A stretch of 64,000 nucleotides of DNA from assembly GCA_918807975.1 (NCBI GenBank), contig OU964931.1:6830251-6894250 (forward strand), given 5' to 3'. This DNA comes from Aplidium turbinatum (Eukaryota > Chordata > Ascidiacea > Aplousobranchia > Polyclinidae). Each line of letters opens with the position of its first letter. Within the stretch, counting starts at the first letter, position 1. This document shows positions 55,893 through 64,000 of this stretch, piece by piece. The notes under the pieces are model-generated. The model saw nothing but the letters and a program-made list of their open reading frames with translations, ran no database searches and was not told the DNA's origin. Position numbers and translations under genes: made by a program.

Positions 55893-56085
55893 TTAAGCAA
55901 AACTATAGAACAACTCTTTGACAAACTCATAAAAATATTTCTTAAATTTTGAAACATTAAGTTTAAAAGTAGGCTGTACCGTTTTGTCGCTTCTACCTGT
56001 TTCTAAAATTCTACTATGTTTGTCATATATTGTTTTTTCGTTGTGATGATCAGAAATAAAAACAAACTGAACTGAACCGTACATA
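55893..56085 (+). mobile_element. LINE 3' end, (CTGAA)n-tailed family
   Basis: Same family as 35,005-35,190 but plus orientation, ending GATCAGAAATAAAAACAAAC followed by TGAACTGAA. The copy begins about 45 bp upstream of the host gene's start codon, in antisense orientation to the gene. Confidence 0.6.
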
Positions 56086-56794
56086 GGCTAACTGAATAAA
56101 AAAAAGCATTTGGACTACAATCTTTTTCGTTATATCCCTTCAACAAGAAGTCGTAAATAATAATCATAAATCAAGTTGGCCTATGTCTTGAACAACATAG
56201 CTGAAATCTAATACTGGACAAGGGTTGCCAGACTGAAATTTGCAAAAAAGGTCAAACTCACCAAAAAAATATGCCAACTTAATTGAGGCCAAATAGGTAG
56301 AAAAAAGGCTAAAAATAAGCCAAAATCAAACAAGATAAAATAAACTGTAGGCCTAAGTCGTGACTCGTGACTCAATGTGCCAGAATCCGAGCTTGGATTT
56401 GTTCTTGTTGAAAATCAGCATTCAACAACTGTAGCCTACCTAAGGCACCAGCAAATGGCCTGTTATACTGTAATAGGTTTGGCAATTGGCAAGTTCTTAA
56501 AATTATTAAGTCAAGTCAATTGTTCGTTTAAAGCTGATTTGTCACCAGCAAATTAGCCTAGGCTATATATATGTCACAAAAATAAAAACAAACTCAAAAA
56601 AAGCGCAGTCATTAAAAGTTGAAAAAAGCTCAAAAGTAGCCCAAAATTGAAAATTTATGTAATTTGGCCAAATATAGTATTTGTGTTATAGAAATTGGTT
56701 CGAGACTAAACGAATCAACCAGAACACAACCCACAAATGTTCCCGGCTTGGATATAAAACTAACTTAGCTTATTTCGGGGGGAAATCACTAAAC

Positions 56795-56975
56795 TGGCAA
56801 CTTTGTATAATTGTGACCTGTTAAACACAGGCCTTCTATCGCATTATCACGAAACAATTATGCAAAAGTAGCCCAAAATCGTTGAACTGGCAACTTTGTG
56901 CCAATGTGACCGATGTTTACCCTTTTGTAATGAAACACAGCCCTTTTATCGCATTATCACGAAACAACGTCTCCA
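56795..56975. repeat. Local tandem duplication (~90-110 bp)
   Basis: ACTGGCAACTTTGT occurs at 56,793 and 56,885. ATCGCATTATCACGAAACAA follows at about 56,838 and 56,949. Between 56,086 and 57,354 I see nothing else of note. Confidence 0.65.
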
Positions 56976-57354
56976 TCGCAGTTGCAGAATTTTTGCGTCG
57001 AAAATTTGATGTGACATCTCACAAGCATTGTGATTATTAAATTACATTGCCAGCGATAAAGCATGACTGTAAAAAGTGTAATTTTTTAGGATGGAGCCTT
57101 ACCACATTAACTTCAAAAATGCGAAGTGTAGGCTACAGCTGTGTTTTTGTTCATTTCTTATTCTATCACTCTTGCTGCAACAAGTTTTATTGACTTCAAA
57201 AGTTTTATTTTTAAACATCTGAAATACAGTTTATATTTGAATAAAATCACAGGACTTCACTTGAGTATCGCAGCAGCACATAACTTCTTTTTTTGGTTTT
57301 ATTTTTACTGAACATCGGTCTATCTTGTTTCAACATAATTTGCCGGTGTTCAGT

Positions 57355-57460
57355 TCAGTTCAGTTGTTTTTATTTCTGACCATCATATCAAAACAATACA
57401 TGTCAACATAGCAAAGGTCGAGAAAAAGGTAGAAGCGACAAAACGCGAACGTTAAAACGT
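57355..57460 (-). mobile_element. LINE 3' end fragment, (CTGAA)n-tailed family
   Basis: Near-identical in its first ~90 bp to 35,009-35,100, including the TTCAGTTCAGTTG tail (on the plus strand) and CATGTCAACATAGCAAAGGTC. Confidence 0.65.
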
Positions 57461-57641
57461 GCTTGAGACCGAAGTACCGTAAGTTATTTAGTTGAAAAAA
57501 ATTTGGCACCGCACGGTCGCAACACCTTCAGAAAAATTTAAGATATAAAGGGAAAATAAAAAAAAAGAAAATGTTACAAAACAAAAACAAATAGCCTAAA
57601 CAACATATTTGACAGTTTCTATGAAGATCGGCCATGGTGCG

Positions 57642-57813
57642 TGTAGTGTATTGAAATGTGATTATTATGTTATGCTTATGACCGGTTACCAGATTATCTT
57701 TTGGCAACCCTGGCAAGTATCCCGGAAGTACATTCTGTTGTCAGTAATTAATCAAAGTAGAAGTGCATGTTATTTCTGTATATAATACACCAGTAAACAG
57801 ACAGAATATGACA
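57642..57813 (+). repeat. 5' LTR of the 57.6-62.5 kb Ty3/gypsy element
   Basis: TGTAGTG…ATGACA, 172 bp, identical to the 3' LTR. Confidence 0.95.
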
Positions 57814-60800
57814 TTTGGCGACGAGGAAAATATTTAAATCTGTAGCCTATTGGTTCAAGAGGTCCAAGCAGACAGTGAATTGTTCTTATCGTGTTGTCCA
57901 AACTACTAGTGAGCATCATGAATGGAGCTGCAGTTACCTGTGAGGTGTCAGCTGTATTACCCTTTGATGTCAATGGTGATGCACAAAACCAGGGACAACG
58001 TTGGAAGCGATGGAAACGGGCGTTTTCATTGTATATCACTGGAAAAGGTGTCACCAGTGATGAACAAAAACAGGCTCTGCTGCTGCACACTGCTGGTGTG
58101 GATGTGCAAGAAATTTATTTTTCTTTGGTTCCAGACAATGAAGGTAAAACTCTTCAAGAGACTTTAACATTGTTGGATGATCATTTTCTTCCTAAGGCTA
58201 ATGTACCTTTTGAACGCCATGTTTTTAGGCAATTGATGCAAAAACATGATGAGCCGGTGAACAAATTTGTTTGCAGACTGCGACAACAGGCAGCTATGTG
58301 TGAATTTGGTGATTCATTGGATACCCAACTTCGTGATCAAGTAATTGATAAGTGTCATTCCAATCATTTACGAAGAAAGTTTTTGGAAAAAGGAGATGTG
58401 CAGTTAAATGATATATTAGCTATTGCTAGAGCACATGAAGCAGTTAATTCACAGGTTAAGATGATGGAAAGAAAATCATTAGAACCAAGCATGCAGCATG
58501 AAGTAAATTCAGTTCCTATACAAAGAAAGAGTAACATTAAGTCAAAACAGGGAAAAGACACACAAGAGTGTTTTGCATGTGGATTATTTGGTCATTTCAA
58601 ACTTGACAGGCAGTGCCCTGCAAGAGGGAAGAAGTGTCACAAATGTGGAAATCTGGGACATTTTCAAAAGAAATGCAGATCAAAAGTAAGGAATACAACA
58701 CAGTTTTATCAACAAAGAAATGCAAAATCTAAAACCTTTTTAAAATCTAATGCCAATCAAATAGATAATTCAGGATTGGGTGAAAATGAATTTGGAGCAT
58801 CAACTAATGTCTTTTCAATGAAAAGTTCAACACATGGGCTGTGCAGTGTAAGTTTAAACATTGGTGGTGTGTCTGTGGGAGACATGTTAGTTGATTCCGG
58901 TGCATCATGCAACATTGTGAACAAGCAAACTTGGGAATGGCTGAAGACATGTAATATTAATGCAACAACAAGGAAATCTGCTAAAACATTGTACGCGTAT
59001 GGAAGTAAGAAACCAATTCCAACATTAGGAACATTTACGGCAAAGGTTGAATCAAAAGTTACACAAAAAGTATGTGTTGCTGACTTTGTGGTAGCCGATA
59101 CCGATGGACACAGACTATTGGGCAAAGACACCGCAGAGACTTTAGGTTTGTTGCATGTTGGTCCAATACATGTAAATGGTGTTAAATCTGGTGCTAATAA
59201 TGTTGAGCCTCAAGTTGATAATGACATTGTGTCTAAATATGATGGTTTATTTACTGGTGTTGGCTTGTTAAAAGATTATCAGTTAAAATTGCATATTGAT
59301 GATTCTCTTAAGCCAGTAGCTCAACCTGTTCGAAGAATACCATTTCCGATGCGAGAAAAGGTAGATGTAAAGTTAAATGAACTGCTTGATGCTGATATTA
59401 TAGAAGAAGTCCCAGAAGGACCATCAAGTTGGATCTCTCCATTGGTAGTCATACCTAAGAGTGATGGTGACATTCGCATTTGTGTTGATATGCGACAAGC
59501 CAATCAGGCTATAGTTAGAGAGAGACATCCAATTCCCACTGTTGAAGAACTGTTGTATCAACTCAATGGTAGTACTGTTTTCAGTAAGTTGGATTTAAAA
59601 TGGGGCTTTCATCAAATAATGTTGGATGAAACGAGCCGCCATATTACAACATTTGTTACACATCGAGGTCTATACAGATATAAAAGGCTAATGTTTGGAC
59701 TGAGTTCTGCTCCTGAAAAATATCAGAAAATTATTTGGGATTTATTGAAGAACTGCGATGGTGTTGCTAACATTGCAGATGACATTGTCATTTATGGAAA
59801 AGACAGGACAGAACATGACAGTCGATTACATGTGGTACTGGAAAAGTTGTTAAAATCTGGATTGACTTTGAATAAAACAAAATGTCAGTTTAGAATGTCA
59901 AAGCTTACATTTTTTGGACATGACTTGCACCAACAAGGGGTAAGTCCCAGTGCAGAGAAAATTGCAGCTATTCAAAAAGCACAACCTCCAACTTCAGCTA
60001 GTGAAGTCAGATCATTCATGGGTCTTGTTCAGTTTTCAGCTAAGTTTATCCCAAATTTAGCAACCATTGCAAGGCCTATACTAGACTTGACCAAAAAGAC
60101 TGCAAAGTTTCAATGGCATAAAGCACACCAAGATGCATTTTTGAAATTAAAAGCAGCGATCACAAAGGCTGATACATTGGCATATTACCGGAATGACTGT
60201 AAGACAAGAATTGTGACAGATGCATCTCCAGTTGGTCTAGGTGCTGTGTTGACACAGTTACAAGATGGAATGTGGAGAGTCATTTCTTATGCATCTCGAA
60301 GTTTGTCAGATGTGGAAAAGAAGTACAGCCAAACGGAAAAAGAAGCTCTAGGGTTGGTTTGGTCTTGTGAAAGATTCAATTTGTATGTATTTGGAAGACA
60401 TTTTGAACTTGAAACAGATCATAAGCCCCTGCAATACATTTACACGAAGAAATCAAGACCATCAGCAAGAATAGAACGCTGGGTATTGCGTTTACAATCG
60501 TTTGATTTTAGTGTTATCTATCGTCCAGGGAAAACTAACATTGCTGATGCATTGTCAAGGCTAAATAAAGAGCCCTATGAAGAAAGCAGAGATTTAAAAG
60601 AACCTTATGATTATGTGAGATCTATTGTTCTTCAAAGTATGCCAGTCGCTTTATCTACAGAAGAACTTGAACAAGAATCAGCTGCTGATCCACAATTGTC
60701 AGAAATTAGGGACTATATTCATTCAGGAAATTGGTCCAAGTGTACAGACACAAGCTTTTTGCATGTAAAAAATGAACTGTGTACATATGGAAACTTGTTG

Positions 60801-62336
60801 CTCAGAGAGACAAGACTCGTTATACCTGCTACATTGCGTGAAAAAGTGCTCAATTTGGCACACGAGGGTCACCAAGGCATTGTCAAGACAAAGAATCGAT
60901 TACGCACAAAGGTGTGGTGGCCAAAGATCGATGCTGATGCAGAAAAGATGTGTAAACTTTGTCACGGATGTCAAGTCACCAGCGACTTTTGCAGACCAGA
61001 ACCAATTGCTCGGGTATTGCCACCAAGTGGGCCTTGGCAAGATTGTGCGGCAGATATTCTTGGTCCATTACCAAGTGGTGAGAACATTTTAGTAGTGGTA
61101 GATTACTTTAGTCGTTTTTACGAAATTGCAATCTTGAAATCAATCACAAGCGAAAAATTGATTCAAGCGATTCTGCCCATGTTTTCAAGGTTTGGAGTAC
61201 CTTACTCATTGCGAACTGATAATGGTCCACAATTTGTATCGAATGATTTTGAGAATTTTCTTGAAGAATATGGAGTAATACACCGCAAAACAACACCATT
61301 ATGGCCTCAAGCAAACGGTGAGGTGGAACGACAAAATCGAACATTGTTAAAGGCAATCAAAGTTGCTCAAGTTGAAAAGAAAGATTGGCGGTATGAGATC
61401 AACAAATTTCTAATGGCATATCGTTCAACTCCGCAAGTTTCTACAGGTTCTACTCCTTATTATATGATGTTTCGCAGAGAAATCAAATCTAAATTACCTG
61501 AACTGTGCCGAGAACCTCAGATCTTTGATGAAGGGATTCGAGACAGAGACTGGAAGGGTAAAATAGACGGTAAACTATATACTGACTTTAAGCGACGTGC
61601 TGTCGACTCAGATATTCGGGTTGGAGATGAAGTTTTGGTTAAAAGTCAAAAATCAAATAAACTTTCTGCAAATTTTGATAGCGCTACCCAACAGGTAGTT
61701 AGGAAGGAAAGGGGGGAAGTGACAGTACAAAACAATGAAGGGGTTCAATTGACACGAAATTCGTCGTTTTTTAAGAAATTGAACACCAGTGATGAAAATG
61801 TAAACTCACCTCCTGCTGACATGACCGTGAACGCTGATTTGAATGAGTCCTCAATACCTGTACGTACTCGTCCGACACGTAATGTCAGTAAACCTGCCCG
61901 CTTTGATGATTATGTAACCTGAAGTGACTATTAAGAATGCAGACTTGTATGTCTATGATTCCTTTTGTTCTTTCGTTATAAAAACTAGCTTTGGAATGCC
62001 TGTCTATTTGTTTAAACGTCACGTCAATTGAGTGGTAATCTATTTAATTGTTCACCACTACAATTTCAAGTTTAAAGTGGAAGCAAACGTGTAAATTATG
62101 ATCTTTAGTGTATGGCTATATTGCTTTTGACAGTAAATGTTGGTACTTAAAGTTAATCTGTGTATATCATAGATTGCATGAATGATGCTTACGTAATCGA
62201 AACCTAATGATGATGCGTCTTTTGGTTCAAGTGCTCATGGTTATCATCACCTGTTATGATCATTTAATGTAAAATGAGTTTTTATCCAAATAAGTAATGC
62301 CTTGGAGAACTACGTTTTAATCCGAGAAGGAAGGGA

Positions 62337-62508
62337 TGTAGTGTATTGAAATGTGATTATTATGTTATGCTTATGACCGGTTACCAGATTATCTTTTGGC
62401 AACCCTGGCAAGTATCCCGGAAGTACATTCTGTTGTCAGTAATTAATCAAAGTAGAAGTGCATGTTATTTCTGTATATAATACACCAGTAAACAGACAGA
62501 ATATGACA
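62337..62508 (+). repeat. 3' LTR of the 57.6-62.5 kb Ty3/gypsy element
   Basis: 172 bp, preceded by the purine tract and followed by the second GTGCG. Confidence 0.95.
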
Positions 62509-62707
62509 GTGCGTTTTCAAGAGTGCTGATTGTCGTAAGGGGAACACGTCTTGATGCGTTTAGCTCATAGCAAAGAAGAGCAAGGCAGGCAAAGAAAACC
62601 CCCCAAAGAAATCCTACCACGGGCAAAGCCATTTCAAGAGCAACGCACCATAGGCCTTGCACGACTCACAAAATAGATAGGCTATAACTTGACATTTGTC
62701 ACAACTG

Positions 62708-62776
62708 GAAGCAGCTGACTCGATGACTAATATAGTTTTTTGCTGCTTCCTGTCTGTTGTGGTATCTAGATTGTTT
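62708..62776 (+). repeat. Short dispersed repeat, copy 2
   Basis: Inverted relative of 51,065-51,145: GGAAGCAGCTGACTCGATGA, GCTGCTTCCTGT and TTGTGG then ATCTAGATTG. Confidence 0.6.
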
Positions 62777-62795
62777 AGTGTTATTTTATTCAAAT

Positions 62796-62858
62796 TTGAA
62801 TTAATTAAATTAAATTGAATTATTCAAATTTGAGTTAAATTGAATTGAATTGAATTCA
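62796..62858. repeat. AATTGA/AATTAAATT simple repeat
   Basis: Imperfect repeats of TTGAATTGAATTGAATTC and ATTAAATTAAATT. Confidence 0.8.
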
Positions 62859-62876
62859 CATTGTTTATACTGTAAG

Positions 62877-63121
62877 CAGGGCCGGATTTAGCTGATGGGG
62901 GGCCCGGGATACTTTTAGATCGGAGGACCCCGTGCGAAAAACCATCTCTACGTCTACAGTAGCATCAGTCCAGTACTGCACAGCATTTTGCAGAAACTTT
63001 AAAGGCCAAAAGGAAAAAAATAACACAAAATCACATTTTTTCCACATAGGGGGTCCTTCAAAAGTCGGGGGGCCTGGGGCAACTGCCCCCTCTGCCCCCC
63101 CCCTCCTAAATCTGGGCCTGA
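62877..63121. mobile_element. hAT-like MITE (CAGGGCCGGATTTA family)
   Basis: Ends CAGGGCCGGATTTAG and, reversed, CAGGCCCAGATTTA. Target duplication ACTGTAAG / ACTGTAGG (7 of 8). Homologous over its length to the interrupted MITE 19,817-21,066, including CTACGTCTACAGTAGCAT and TGCACAGCATTTTGCAGAAA. The right border is accurate to a base or two. Confidence 0.85.
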
Positions 63122-63292
63122 CTGTAGGCCTACTGTAATTGTACCGTACTAATCTCGTAACAGACGAAATAAAAGTTCTTTCTCTTTCTCATACACTCAC
63201 GTTTCCAATTACATACTAATTAAACTGGTTCTTTGTCTTGTTTTATTCCCTATATTATCCATTATTCCATTCTAAAAATGTAATATTGTACA

Positions 63293-63424
63293 CAGGGGCT
63301 CTATCCACTTTTAGAATTCGGGGGGGGGGGGGTGATTTTCGGATAGTGGGCTAAAATCGTCTTAGTCTTTCCAACCACTCTAATTAGTGGGGGGGTGATC
63401 ACCCCCCCTTGGATAGAGCCCATG
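63293..63424. mobile_element. hAT-like MITE, 132 bp
   Basis: Ends CAGGGGCTCTATCCA and, reversed, CATGGGCTCTATCCA. Exact 8-bp duplication ATTGTACA (63,285-63,292 and 63,425-63,432). Internal G and C runs. Confidence 0.9.
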
Positions 63425-63432
63425 ATTGTACA

Positions 63433-64000
63433 AAAATCTTGGTTAGATTTTCTAAGCTGTATTCTTTGCTAATGTATTTGGCTTTTGACAAAAATGTAAA
63501 AAAATCTCTACACCCGATGTCGCAACTTTACTGAATCGCATTCCTCTCTTGAAATGGTTGCTTGCAGCTTTTGTTGGCAACTGGGTGTGTTATCAAGCTC
63601 GAAGAAAAAGTGATTTCAGAGCTTTGAACTGTATTTTCGTCAAGTTCATCGAGCATAAAGTCAGTTTTTGGCCTGCAGAATTGTTTTCATCTAAGAACAA
63701 TGAAAAAGACTAGGCTATCTATCTTACTTGCCTAATACAAATTTGATTTTAGATTAGCCAAAATATTGTTGTGACAGTTTAGAAGAAGGGTCATTGATCA
63801 TTCTATTGATTTGAATTTGACAGGTAGTTTAGGGATCTTATCATTTGCTGTTGCAGTCCAGTTTGGATTTTATTCTCATAGACTCGGGTTGGGTCGTACT
63901 TTAAAAATGCATCCAGTTGTTTTCTTCATTGCCTAAAGATGTAAAAAAGAACCAATGCAACAGTATTTATTGAAGACTTAAAATGAGTGCACCGCTCCTG
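63433..64000. other. No recognisable feature
   Basis: AT-rich sequence to the window edge. No coding similarity or terminal repeats seen. Confidence 0.45.

Larger units (their letters stand above)
57642..62508 (+). mobile_element. Ty3/gypsy LTR retrotransposon, looks whole
   Basis: LTRs of 172 bp (57,642-57,813 and 62,337-62,508), identical by eye. The 5-bp target duplication GTGCG lies at 57,637-57,641 and 62,509-62,513. A primer-site-like TTTGGCGACGAGGAAAAT lies directly after the left LTR and a purine tract GAGAAGGAAGGGA before the right. One long gag-pol frame (about 57.9-61.9 kb) holds, in order, gag with two CCHC knuckles, protease, reverse transcriptase, RNase H and integrase. That order and the single fused frame fit Ty3/gypsy. 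No break is seen. Identical LTRs imply a recent insertion. It sits in repeat R, upstream of the host gene. Confidence 0.95.
57480..62650 (+). repeat. Repeat R, copy 2, split by an LTR retrotransposon
   Basis: The halves 57,480-57,641 and 62,509-62,650 join across the GTGCG duplication into the same sequence as 33,266-33,860 (opposite orientation, without its SINE). Shared blocks include GGTCGCAACACCTTCAGAAA, GAAGATCGGCCATGGTGCG and GGGGAACACGTCTTGATGC. Confidence 0.8.

Noticed and set aside
1-64000. CRISPR arrays, rRNA genes, bacterial operons
   Set aside because: None seen; the tandem repeats lack unique regular spacers and the genome is eukaryotic.

Overview
This is eukaryotic, AT-rich, repeat-laden DNA from an animal. 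The only host gene I can build has GT-AG introns and encodes Ig, fibronectin type II (FN2), thrombospondin type 1 (TSP1) and FAM187-like modules, which points to an animal and most likely a deuterostome. An invertebrate chordate such as a tunicate is my guess at low confidence. I see no rRNA, genuine tRNA, CRISPR or bacterial-type genes.

Layout. (1) About 1-17.6 kb is a non-coding array of strongly diverged repeats spaced roughly 320 bp apart and sharing a short core. It contains a clearer tandem triplication of a ~1.65 kb unit (0.6-5.5 kb) and a GC-rich 16-bp minisatellite (6.66-8.11 kb). (2) About 17.6-19.8 kb holds nothing I recognise. (3) About 19.8-33.3 kb is a nest of DNA transposons, most with readable target-site duplications (TSDs). 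A pogo-like element is split by a nested pair of hAT-like MITEs, a 4.8 kb hAT and a 5.7 kb long-terminal-inverted-repeat (long-TIR) element encoding a GCDTTS/CXC-type transposase, which itself carries a tRNA-derived SINE. (4) About 33.3-35.5 kb holds SINEs, a ~450 bp repeat called R here, and a LINE 3' end. (5) About 35.5-55.85 kb is a minus-strand, multi-exon gene of at least ten exons. The order is signal peptide, Ig-like segment, FN2, FN2, TSP1, Ig (only its 3' half found), TSP1-like CDRCG module, Ig, transmembrane helix and short tail. Its introns hold a Ty3/gypsy element, an apparently intact hAT transposon, a 9-bp-TSD MITE, a foldback element, an RTE-like LINE 3' end, and a SINE broken by a hAT. 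(6) About 55.9-64 kb holds a LINE 3' end just upstream of the start codon, a second Ty3/gypsy element that looks whole and sits in another copy of repeat R, and two small hAT-like MITEs.

How it fits together: the host gene's exon phases agree at every junction found except one unresolved gap (49,228 to 48,075). Its C-terminal half matches the FAM187 family as I remember it, and its N-terminal half adds two canonical FN2 domains and a TSP1. Everything else is mobile or repetitive DNA. Identical LTRs and perfect TSDs suggest that several insertions are recent. All similarity statements come from reading by eye and from memory; no searches were run.
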